Part shown: positions 10,233 to 19,936 of the stretch, piece by piece
Position numbering within the stretch: position 1 is the stretch's first letter
Layout: every line of letters starts with the position of its first letter
Source: Chaetoceros tenuissimus
Taxonomy: Eukaryota; Bacillariophyta; Thalassiosirophyceae; Chaetocerotales; Chaetocerotaceae
Assembly: GCA_021927905.1 (NCBI GenBank)
Contig: BLLK01000049.1
Coordinates: 326,836-390,835 of the forward strand
Direction: 5' to 3'
DNA length: 64,000 nt
Notes under the pieces: generated by a model
Told to the model about the DNA's origin: nothing
What the model saw: the letters and a program-made list of their open reading frames with translations, nothing else
Database searches by the model: none
Program-made: the position numbers and the translations under genes

Positions 10233-11825
10233 ATGGATAATATTGAAAATAATCCTGCTCCTATCATTGATAGAGTCATTGACGGAGTTCAGCTTTGGAA
10301 CTTATTTACTCAATCCTTTCAATCACCTGTAAGGGCTTGTTTTGATCTCATTGATAACGTTTTCGATGCAGCACCATCATCAAATGGAAGACTTGCTATT
10401 AACATTGATAGTTACGAACAAGAGTTTAGAAATAGAAATGGAATTTACATTCTGAGTAATTGTCAGCATCCAGTGAAACCCATGAGGGAAGTATTGACTT
10501 GCTTCAACAACGGCGAACGTGACAGGAGTCAGATTGGTGAGAACGGAATCGGTCTGAAGCAAGCATGTGCTTGTCTCTCTGATATCAGTGTTGTGATGAG
10601 CAGAAATGAACATGTATATTCCCTTGGAATACTCGCAAGGAGTTTACAGACCCCTGCTGGGTTTTATTTGCCAAGTTTTGAATTTCAATTTGACCCAGCA
10701 AACAATTTGGATCTATACGAATTCCTCATGATGGAAATTACAACTATTGTAAACTCTTTTGAAAATATTGCAGCTGTTGTTCAGGAATTCGGTCATGGCA
10801 ACGTTGCAAGAGGAGTACTTCGCCTAGTGAAAAACATGATGAGAATGAATGGCGAAGAGAACCATGTATTCTGTATTTGTGCACATGGTTTGATACGTGG
10901 TTTGACACATGGTGAAACCAATGCTGATTTCCTCTTGAATGTAAAGAATGAATTACCTGAGCATTATTTTCACGTCCCACAGAGCTTTCAAGTGTTGGTT
11001 GGATCAGATCCTATCCATTTCAATCATTGGCCAAGCAGATTGACAAGAGTCACCAAGTATAATGTAAGGATCCCAAAGACAGTGTTGCTTAATGGTAAAA
11101 ATTTGAATGGAGCTGAGGATGATCACGCAGTGAGCGTATATCTTGGTTTTGATACTGTTCGAATTGCCCAGGATGGTCAGACACCAGCTAGCCTTTCCCT
11201 CTACAGTCGCAAGTTTGGCAGACTCGTCAAGTCTCTACCTGATTGTAGAGGCTCACTTCGCCTCTGCGCTGGAGGCACACAATATTGTCAAGCTCTTACA
11301 ATTATCATAGACGATATAAGTGGAGCACTTCCATTGAGCCTATTCAAAAATGATTTTGCATTTGGAGAACATGACCACGGGCTAGTATGGGAGCAAAATC
11401 TTTTCAAATGGGTTTCAGCAGTGACCAAGGTGTATTACAATTACTATCTAGGAAACGTATGTCATGAAAGAAAGAGTTCCCTTGCAGAGATTGTCAAAAA
11501 CGACCGTGCTTCTCAACTAGGTAAAATTTACGAAGTCGACGTTTCAAGATTCAGATGGAATTATCGAAATGACTCAATTAAAGCTGCAGACAACAGAGAT
11601 CTCCAGGAATACCCAACCCCATTGCATCGAGTATGCTCTTTGGACCCTCGACCAGATATTCTCGGAATGATCGAGGAATCAGGAATAGATGCTTTCAATA
11701 AAATGAATATCGTTGGCATAACTCCTGCGCAATATTTGATTGAAAACCCAAACTCGGTCATTATTTCTGAAACGGATATACTTCGAATGTACACTTTCCA
11801 CATGATCGGTGACTTGGACGAATAA
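10233..11825 (+). CDS. MORC-like GHKL protein fused to LRR-family C-terminal module
   Basis: A single exon of 530 residues. Residues 15-420 are a paralog of the GHKL region of the gene at 5154: ACFDLIDNVFDA at 35-46, IGENGIGLKQAC, and a conserved SRKFGRLVKS block. Again the ExxDN Glu is Asp38, and the DxGxG box is replaced by SNCQH. After a shared RWNY segment the two paralogs part. Here the last 75 residues read PLHRVC...GITPAQYLIENP...ISETDILRMY..., which is the C-terminal module of the LRR genes at 7379 and 11966 (LHRAC...GITPxxYLxENP...). LHRxC and GITPxxYL look like a degenerate ankyrin repeat. The fusion reads continuously in an intact frame. Function is unknown; a nuclear ATPase-derived scaffold is one possibility. 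Confidence 0.8.
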   Translation: MDNIENNPAPIIDRVIDGVQLWNLFTQSFQSPVRACFDLIDNVFDAAPSSNGRLAINIDSYEQEFRNRNGIYILSNCQHPVKPMREVLTCFNNGERDRSQIGENGIGLKQACACLSDISVVMSRNEHVYSLGILARSLQTPAGFYLPSFEFQFDPANNLDLYEFLMMEITTIVNSFENIAAVVQEFGHGNVARGVLRLVKNMMRMNGEENHVFCICAHGLIRGLTHGETNADFLLNVKNELPEHYFHVPQSFQVLVGSDPIHFNHWPSRLTRVTKYNVRIPKTVLLNGKNLNGAEDDHAVSVYLGFDTVRIAQDGQTPASLSLYSRKFGRLVKSLPDCRGSLRLCAGGTQYCQALTIIIDDISGALPLSLFKNDFAFGEHDHGLVWEQNLFKWVSAVTKVYYNYYLGNVCHERKSSLAEIVKNDRASQLGKIYEVDVSRFRWNYRNDSIKAADNRDLQEYPTPLHRVCSLDPRPDILGMIEESGIDAFNKMNIVGITPAQYLIENPNSVIISETDILRMYTFHMIGDLDE

Positions 11826-11965
11826 GATTCATGAAACTTTATACTGAATGCAAAACTCATGAGTTCAACGAATACGAAACAAACATTAAGTGATGTGTAT
11901 GACTGCAATAAGCTGCCCGAGTTTAGTATATAATTGCTATGATAATACACTATAGTATCACCACA

Positions 11966-12792
11966 TTATTCCAATTCTCCCATCATCTTTGAAATATAAT
12001 TTCGTACAATCTCCATTTCCGAGATATCTGCATACGGATTCTCACTCAAATATTTCGAAGGGGTAATACCAGCTTTGTTCTTTTGACTGAAAGCTGCTAG
12101 CCCTCTTTCTTCAACGATTCCCATAATGATTTCCTTGAGAGGCCGGTAGGAGCAGCATGCTCTGTGGAGGCTAAATTCTTCTTCACGATCAAGGTTCCTA
12201 ACCCAGTTTTGAAATATTTGACCGTAGCCGCGTTGGAAAATATTGAAATGTGGTGACTTCTTCATCAACGCAGTATGAACAAGAACTCCGTCTCCTCCAA
12301 GCTGTACTTCCTCTGGCATCTTGAAGATATTCAAGTTACTGTTGTATCGAAATGCATAGTTTCCAATGTATCTACAAGTTGGAGGCATGAATCCACTCGA
12401 GAGGTCACATTCATGAAATGAGCATTCTTCAATGCGCCTCAAGTAGATTGACCATTTGATGTGAACGAGACCATAACAGCGAAAAAAGCAAATCCGGAGA
12501 TTGTAATCACTGTATTTGAAAAGATGACTCTTTTGATGTTGATACATCTGTCAAAGGTACTGTGTGGAATTGTAGTAACGTCTTCGACAACTATTACTTG
12601 CTGCCACGTCTGACGCTATCTCCAGTATCTCTTACATTCTTCAGATATGTCCCAACATTCAAACAATTCTGGGTCATTGTCATAGTCAATCCTTGCCTGT
12701 TCAGCAGTCCATTCCTCATGTAGATCATAATTGAAGACCTTCGATCTGTCGTAAAAGAGAGTCACGAGGCCATCTACTGTAGCAACCCTCAT
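11966..12792 (-). pseudogene. BspA-like leucine-rich repeat pseudogene 3
   Basis: The frame begins at ATG 12792 with MRVATVDGLVTLFYDRSK. It reads to an in-frame TAG at 12618-12616, at the position where relatives read YWKERxxWQQ. It then continues in frame through TWQQVIVVEDVTTIP. A missing base near 12490 shifts the frame before CYGLVHIKWSIYL. The remaining 170 residues to TAA 11966 are intact, including FSLHRACCS, GITPSKYLSENP and MMGELE. The pseudogene is convergent with the GHKL gene at 10233, mirroring the 5154/7379 pair. Confidence 0.8.
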
Positions 12793-13264
12793 CTTGCTTT
12801 GTCGGTTATGTATTACACCTTTACCTAGAGGACTACTTTTGATTCCTTTTTGCTTTACAGCTGCTTTTGTTGTTGTGTTTCGTTGTTGGATAAAAGCTAG
12901 AGGTCGTTTTTAATTGACTAGCTCGTTGAGTATGCAAATAAGTCTCTGTCTTGAGGCTTCTTTTTCTACCTTTGATACCATTTTTTCTCGGATAAAGTAT
13001 AATCATAAGAAATTGACTTTGATGGATTCAGAAAAAAAATAAAAGAAAATGGCAGTTGAGAAAGGTGCAAGGAATTAAAAAGTGTCACCGTCATTTACAG
13101 TTATTTGCCAGTAAAGTTTGAAGAGGTTCTTATTGAAGCGGGCTTTTTTGTTGGCAAAGCCTCTCATCAATCACATTCCTATTCCACACATCATCATCAT
13201 ATCATCATGTGAACGAATAGCAGATACAAATATTGCTAAGTGCTTCCAATACAAACCAATAATC
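12793..13264. other. Divergent intergenic region
   Basis: Spacer between the LRR pseudogene 3 start and the LNR gene start. Nothing beyond A/T-rich stretches is recognised. The frame of the LNR gene extends upstream to 13118, but only through a TTG codon and non-family residues, so this part is taken as 5' leader. Confidence 0.4.
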
Positions 13265-16200
13265 ATGCCAAACTCAAATGAACCATCAGATACAAATGCA
13301 GGCTCTGACCATTCTATCGATGTTGATGAAGAGATTGCAGCGGAACAAAAAGATACGAAAGAAATAAGTCTATTCGATCAACTACAAGAAGATGTTGTTC
13401 TTGTACATAAGAATGAGAACCCACGAGATGCTGCTGTCCTTCTAAATGATAGATCTTCTTCTATTCATAATCCTCAACAAGTTATCGATCTTTCCATTGA
13501 TCCTCTTGGAAGAAACAGTGAAGAATATTATGCTCAAGAAAACCGAAAGAAGAGGATGAAGAGGTTCTTCTATATTTTCGTTGCTTTGTTTGGACTAGTT
13601 TTAGTTGGTGTTATTGTTGTTGTCTGGTACTATGTCACCGGCTACTCTAAATGCAAATATTCCGTCGCAGATCGAATTTGTAGTCTTGAATACAATAATA
13701 AATGGTGCAAGTGGGATAGGGGTGATTGTGAATGGTTCAATGAAAAATATCCTGATTGCAATGTAAAAACAGGAAGTATTAATCAATGGGGTAGGAATAA
13801 ATGTGATCAACAATTAAATTCAGAAGAATGTGGATGGCATGATGGATCTTGTGTCGCACAGAATGAGTTTTACGAGAAATATCCAAACTGTGAAATTTCA
13901 ATAGACGATATAGAGGAACTTGGGAATGGATATTGTGAATTGATGCCGTCATATCCGCATGGTTCTGAATATAATACAGAAGCATGCGGATATGATGGCG
14001 GAGATTGCATTGAGTTTAATGAAAAATATCCAAAGTGCAAAGTGCAGTTTACCGAATGGATTGGTGATGGTCAATGTCATAGCCATATACCAATGTACTT
14101 CAATGAAGACTGTGAGTGGGACGGAGGAGATTGCGAGGGATTAGGACTTGAGGAATATCCACGTTGTATAGTAGATTACCCTTTGAGAATAGGAGATGGC
14201 AATTGTGAACCAAGGTACAACAATGAACTCTGCGGTTGGGATGGAGGGGACTGTCTTTGGTTGAACGAGAATTATCCTAATTGTGATCTACAGGATGTTA
14301 GTAAAATAGGTGATGGACGATGTCATAAATATGGCAACATAGAAAAATGCGGCTTCGATGGGGGGGATTGCATTGAGTTTAATCGAAAATATCCTAATTG
14401 TTCCACATCAGATCCTATCCGGATCGGCAATGGTCACTGCAATCGTTACGGTGATGATTACAATACGTATGACTGCGGTTGGGATGGTGGAGACTGTTAT
14501 GCATTGAACAAGATTAAGGCAACTTGTCCTCCCAATCGTTGGGATTGAATTAACAATGGCTATTGCGATCGTGATAACAACAATGAAGAATGTGGTTGGG
14601 ATGGTGGAGACTGTGAAGGAATGGGTTTAGAAGAGTATCCACATTGTGTACCAGACATTCTAGAAGAAATTGGAAATGGCTCTTGTAGGAATGATAACTT
14701 GCATAACAGTGAACTTTGCGGGTGGGATGGAGGAGATTGTCTTTGGTTCAATGAACAATTTCCGAAATGTGTGGAACGATTTCCAAATTCATCTATCGGA
14801 AACGGAGTTTGCGACTATAGTTACAACAAAGGACCCAATACAGAAGAATGTGGTTGGGAGGGAGGAGAGTGTATTCAATTCAATGAAAAGTATCCAAATT
14901 GTACAGAATCTCCTGCTTATCTTGGAAACGGTATTTGTAACAATGGGGGAGAATATAATACAGAAGAGTGTGGGTGGGACGATGGCGATTGTATTGTAGA
15001 CGGATATCCTGATTGTCGCGTAGACCCTCAATGGATTGGTAACGGTCGTTGTGAAAGTTTTGCAGGTCAAAATACAGAGGAATGTGGTTGGGATGATGGC
15101 GATTGCATTGAACTGAACGAAAAATATCCAAATTGTATCGGCGTCAGCTTCGAGCTTGAGAATGGCATTTGCAATTATCTTTTTAGCAGCGAAGAGTGTG
15201 GCTGGGATGGTGGGGACTGTTTGTTTGAAGAATATCCGTATTGTAGAGTTGAATACCCAGGATCGATTGGAGATGGCTTTTGCTATCGCCAATACAACAC
15301 TACCGAGTGTGGTTTTGACGGGGGAGATTGTGTAGTGGAAGGATATCCGGAATGTATTGTTGAAGAATACAAATCAATTGGAAACAGTGTCTGTGATAGA
15401 AACTACAACACAGAAGAGTGTGGATTTGACGGTGGAGATTGTGATGACTTTAATAAGAAGTATCCGAACTGTATCTTTTCTCATAATATTGGGAATGGCT
15501 GGTGTAGTAGTCGATATAATACAGAAGAATGCGGTTGGGATGGTGGTGATTGTGTTGAGTTTAATAATAAGTACCCAAACTGCATGACTGAACATCCTGA
15601 AGCAATTGGAAATGACTATTGCCAGGTGGAATTAAATACGTTGGAATGTGGCTGGTGTAGTAGTCGATATAATACAGAAGAATGCGGTTGGGATGGTGGT
15701 GATTGTGTTGAGTTTAATAATAAGTACCCAAACTGCATGACTGAACATCCTGAAGCAATTGGAAATGACTATTGCCAGGTGGAATTAAATACGTTGGAAT
15801 GTGGCTGGGACGAAGGAGATTGTATTGTAGAAGGCTATCCTGATTGTAATGTCACACCCCCATATTATATTGGAGATGGTTATTGTCATTCTTATGGTGG
15901 TTATAACGTGTCTGAATGTGGCTACGATGGAGGGGACTGCATTGTCGAAGATTATCCTTCTTGTTTTGTATCTGATCCTCCATCAGTAGGTGATGGTTAT
16001 TGTCTTGGAGAACCATATAATACCGAAGAATGCAGATGGGACGGTGGCAATTGTATTGAGTACAATGAAAAGTATCCAAACTGTACAGCTGATGACCAAC
16101 CTGGTTCTATTGGAAATGGCTATTGCAACTATAAATATAATACCGAAGAATGTGGGTGGGATGGAGGAGATTGTTTGATAGAGGGTTATCCTGACTGCCA

Positions 16201-16438
16201 TGTTATTCAAGATTGGGAAAGAATTGGAGATGGTAAATGCCAATATTGGAAAAAGGGATACAACACTGCTGAGTGTGGTTGGGACGGTGGAGACTGTATA
16301 CCCGATGGTTTTCCTGATTGTCACGTAGATTTTCCAAAGTGGATTGGAGATGGTGATTGTCAGGCTGCATCTAGTCCTGTTTTTCAACACTACAACACTT
16401 CAGAGTGTGGGTACGACGGAGGTGACTGTCTTTTTTAA
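13265..16438 (+). pseudogene. LNR (Notch-type Lin-12) repeat membrane protein with in-frame TGA
   Basis: The frame starts at ATG 13265 (MPNSNEPSD). About 100 polar cytoplasmic residues precede one membrane segment (residues 99-126, FYIFVALFGLVLVGV...), giving type II topology. The outside part is a run of about 23 LNR units, each with an IGNGYC-like first Cys, a Cys in the ECGW position and a closing DGGDC. These Asp/Cys patterns bind calcium and form disulfides in known LNR modules. A TGA at 14546-14548 interrupts the frame, but the same frame then continues with INNGYC and 16 more units to TAA 16438. CGA or TGG to TGA would explain it. Full length would be 1057 codons. The upstream part alone still gives a seven-unit protein. 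The downstream part has no signal or membrane segment of its own. Confidence 0.75.
15497..15802 (+). repeat. Perfect 153-bp tandem duplication inside LNR gene
   Basis: 15497-15649 and 15650-15802 are identical, and the identity runs 6 bases further. The unit is 51 codons, so the frame is kept. The junction makes an abnormal ECGWCSSRYN, cutting one LNR unit before its DGGDC. Confidence 0.9.
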
Positions 16439-17013
16439 TATAAATCCATGTGCATTTTTCTTTTTCGTCTACTTTTGCAAATATGAATTTGTTCTTCTTT
16501 ATAGCTTGATGCAAAATGATATTAAGAATTGTTGAATCGTTTGTCGTACTAAGGAGTAAGATGTAGAAAGTATATTGAAGAAGAATGTTCCTACGTACAC
16601 CCCACTCGAAAATGAATGGATTTCGAAGTGTAAATGAAATGTGAAATTCTTTCAAGACGCTAAACTAACGTTAAAAAAGGCCTGTCTCATTTTTGTCACA
16701 AATTTAGCATTTTACGATTCAGATCTGGGATCGATTCTTTACAGAACACTTATTGTACTGCTGCAGTAGTACTATCAGCAATCCACTTCACATGTGCCTT
16801 CTTTATATGTTATCAGAGTGCAGCTTTACAACAAATTCATTCATTCGAATTCACATTGAAAGCGAAATCAGAAGAAAGCTTTTTATGATTACATCTAATA
16901 TATACAATATACATAATCTCAATACATTACGAACGAAGAAAACAGAGAGCAGCAAAAAGAAGCAACAGCTAATCACAAGCAACTAAAGCAGTCACATTCA
17001 AGAACCTCTAATT
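16439..17013. other. Intergenic, probable promoter of 17014 gene
   Basis: No coding evidence. The final 150 bases before ATG 17014 are A-rich, in keeping with a 5' leader. No repeat was found. Confidence 0.35.
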
Positions 17014-18360
17014 ATGAGCAGCTTATCCGACGAAGAAGATGATACAATTAGCAGTAACAGGTACACCTACAAAGATGTCGTATTTTTCGACGTAACGAAA
17101 GAACGAAGACTCAATCTTCAAATACAAAGAAGATATCCATCCTATCTAGAAAGTAAAGTGTCAATACCTGTTTGGAATACATTTTGCGATCGTGTAGATG
17201 CAGCTTATGTACCTGTTCTCGAAGCAACACAGTATGAATGTCTTATACGGTCCATTATTCTATTCTCATGTATAGGAGGATGGATTGCCATTGCTTTACT
17301 ATGGAGTGTCTTCAATCTTGTCACTATGCCTCTGTGGGGATTTGGAATCTTATCCTTTGGAATGTTATTGGTGATACCATTTGGAACGACTTATTTATTC
17401 TTCATCCGAGAAGAACAGTATGAATTGAATCTATGGCCACACCGCATTCAATCTATATGTGATGATGTAAACGACTGGGTACCGGAAGTATCGTTTCATT
17501 TCATCTACTGTCAAGATCAATTTTATCTGAGTTATTTTGAAATTATAGTTGGTGAACATGAAAAAGTAACGAGGAATAGAGATGGACAGTGGACTGGTTG
17601 GGATAAAAGTTTGGCAGAACATAGATTCACTACTGTTTCTTCAGAACATGCCTTGGTGAATGGTTCTGATCGGGCAACGTCTCCATATCAAGTTTTTGCT
17701 GCTAGTCATTACGATGAAGAGGCTGCGGAGAGACGAATTTTACAGAGTGATTCTGCCACTCGATATGCCGGTAACAGAGAGCAAATGGAAGAAGTTGAAT
17801 TTCGAGAGGATTCCGAATCGGAGGATACTTCTTCGGGATATGAGCAACATTCCAGATCTTCTCGTTCAACTGAAACGAAGAAATCTTGGATCAGTATTCC
17901 AAGTTTTAAGAATACGAAATTGAATGCGATTTTCAAAAAGAAAGGTGATCGACGGAATGTAGATGATACTCTTTTCAAGAAACATCGAAGAAAGCATTCA
18001 CAAGAGGAAGGCTTTCATGATGATGAGAATCACAAACATTTGGGAAAAGCTATGGATGAGGTATACAAAGGGATCCATAGGCAGTCAAGCAAGAGACGAA
18101 ACAAACCTGTTGAACCTCCGCAGAAAATTAAGAGTATCTACAAACCAAAATCGTCACTTGATAAGAACCCAGTTCGAGAAGATGCGACAACACGTGTATC
18201 ATTTACTAGCCCTGTTTCAGAAGCGGCGAATGAAGAACGTGCGAGGAGAATAGGTCGAGAATTGAGTACATTGGCATTGATGAGAGGCAAGTTGACAGAA
18301 AAGCAATATCAAGCAAGGAAGAAACAAATCATTCAAGGGAAAGTTGATTTAATGTTGTAA
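17014..18360 (+). CDS. Two-TM protein with SHOCT-like C-terminus, unknown function
   Basis: A single exon of 448 residues starting ATGAGCAGC. Two adjacent hydrophobic segments lie near residues 82-105 and 110-132, separated by a short turn (MPLWGFG), giving a hairpin with both ends in the cytosol. The region 200-380 is polar, Ser/Glu/Lys-rich and probably disordered. Residues 415-445 (IGRELSTLALMRGKLTEKQYQARKKQI is the pattern, in two halves) match the SHOCT type: a helix, then G-x-L/I-T-x-x-x-[FY]-x-x-K-K. SHOCT domains are oligomerisation or localisation tails, mostly bacterial. I know no named family for the whole protein. Confidence 0.65.
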   Translation: MSSLSDEEDDTISSNRYTYKDVVFFDVTKERRLNLQIQRRYPSYLESKVSIPVWNTFCDRVDAAYVPVLEATQYECLIRSIILFSCIGGWIAIALLWSVFNLVTMPLWGFGILSFGMLLVIPFGTTYLFFIREEQYELNLWPHRIQSICDDVNDWVPEVSFHFIYCQDQFYLSYFEIIVGEHEKVTRNRDGQWTGWDKSLAEHRFTTVSSEHALVNGSDRATSPYQVFAASHYDEEAAERRILQSDSATRYAGNREQMEEVEFREDSESEDTSSGYEQHSRSSRSTETKKSWISIPSFKNTKLNAIFKKKGDRRNVDDTLFKKHRRKHSQEEGFHDDENHKHLGKAMDEVYKGIHRQSSKRRNKPVEPPQKIKSIYKPKSSLDKNPVREDATTRVSFTSPVSEAANEERARRIGRELSTLALMRGKLTEKQYQARKKQIIQGKVDLML

Positions 18361-18543
18361 AAGGGTTGTTGTAAATTCTTTCGCATGCTACTGTATTTAA
18401 GTTTCGTAGGATATTGCTTATCTTTAAAAAGAAGGAGATAGTCTAACCTACATCAAACGTACCTCAAGTATATACTTTCAATTCGATGGATCAATAAGTC
18501 TACAAAAGTTTATAATGCATTTTTATTAGTCCCCAGTTAGACT

Positions 18544-19936
18544 TTAGAAATTATAATGCAGTTTCCCCTTGAATGAAATATCTGAATGCATGTCGGAACT
18601 ATTGCTAATACCAAAGTTGGAAAACTTTCCATTTGACTTTGACTGATCAAAACTCAAATCAATATTTTCCATGTCATCAATGTTTAATACATTCTCTTTC
18701 CTTTTAGAGAATTCTAATCCATCAGACTTGTTTTCATTTTCTTTATTTTGACTAGTACAATCTACGAATTCAATGTTGGAAAAGTATGCGTGATCATCCG
18801 CACCATCTTTGTCTGTTAAGAGAGATTTCAAAGCTTCAATTGTTGTTGCTGTGGGCTTTCTCAATCGTATCCCATATATTTTACCCCAAACAAAGATGAT
18901 AAGATTGAAGAAGCCATGTAAAGGAGAAAATATCAAAGTCAATGATCTCGTAGTGGGTGTAGGATTTCTTGCACTCTGGTTCAAAATGGAAGGAACTTGC
19001 GTTACAACCAATGCCATGATGTAGAGAAATGAATGTTTGACGACAATTTTGCTTGTCTCCTTTCGAAAGTTGTATTCATCTGCTTTTTCACTACTTTCTG
19101 ATGCACTCATCTTGCTTTTATACATCGCTCTACATAAAGTGAAACATACAATACTCAGAGAAAGAATGATGAAGGCAACGTTCAACAGATTGAGTACAAT
19201 GACCATCTGAGATCCAAGAGACAGTACTTCCGAGCTTCCACGGATACATTTTTCGTTTTCGCATCCATTTGGTAATGTATCAGGCCAACAAAATGGAAAA
19301 TCCTTGGAAGGGTTCATCATGTCGTTGAGCAGCATATAAACGGAAAAGGCCAAGGCAGTACCTTGAGGAAACAAATGAAGAAACCACTCAATTCTCCTCT
19401 GAATAAATTGTTGAGTTAGGCCAAATGTTAAAGAACATGCATAGTATATACATAATGATGAAACATAGGCTCCCGATGCAAATGTGCCGCATGTAAATGC
19501 AAATCCCTGGTAGTTGCATGTATACGTATTACCAAATATAGTCCATGTGTCTGGGAACAGCTCTGCCAAGTCTGATGGAAGCATAACCGTTCCAAGTGCA
19601 ACTGCACTATGAGCTAAGATATCATATATACTCATTGCAAATAGAATGCGATGGTAAATTGATTGCAGCCCTGATTGACTTCGAAGGATGATGTAAATGA
19701 TGATAGCTGAACAAATTGTGGAGAGACTTCCAGAAAACCTATAGTAGAAGAAGTTGTAATCAATCGTGGTTTAGCAAGGTAAAAACTGAAAAAGAGATGT
19801 TCTTGTACTCTAGTAGTAGCAAAGAGGAGAAAGAACTAGCTACTATCAAATAACCACATCATGAACTGAACGACAGTAGCACTCACCTTGGCATCATGGT
19901 CGCAAAACCATCAGACCACCATTTTGAATCTGTCAT
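18544..19936 (-). CDS. Family-2/cAMP-receptor-like GPCR, two exons
   Basis: Exon 1 (19936-19887) is only 50 bp and encodes MTDSKWWSDGFATMMP plus two bases. A 148-bp intron (19886-19739, GTGAGT...TAG) follows, then exon 2 (19738-18544). Together they give 414 residues in one frame. TM1 is completed only by this join (RFSGSLSTICSAIIIYIIL). YHRILFAMSIYD matches the TM1-TM2 loop of the second GPCR at 57408 (YHRIMFGMSIGD). Six to seven membrane segments fill residues 20-290, with the TCNYQGF and FCWP cysteines in loops. The tail of about 110 residues is polar. Ligand unknown; this type signals through heterotrimeric G proteins in other eukaryotes. Confidence 0.75.

Noticed and set aside
10055-10240. 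61-residue ORF before the second GHKL gene
   Set aside because: Low-complexity Ser/Asn/Phe frame inside the promoter region, overlapping the GHKL start.
13118-13264. Longer N-terminus of the LNR protein
   Set aside because: The frame's upstream initiator is TTG and the residues are unlike the rest; ATG 13265 is the first usable start.
14546-14548. TGA as selenocysteine or reassigned codon
   Set aside because: The position falls between LNR units where relatives have Arg/Trp-like residues, and all three stop codons end genes normally in this window.
14789-15292. 167-residue minus-strand ORF across the LNR array
   Set aside because: Antisense shadow of the repeated LNR codons, no signal of its own.
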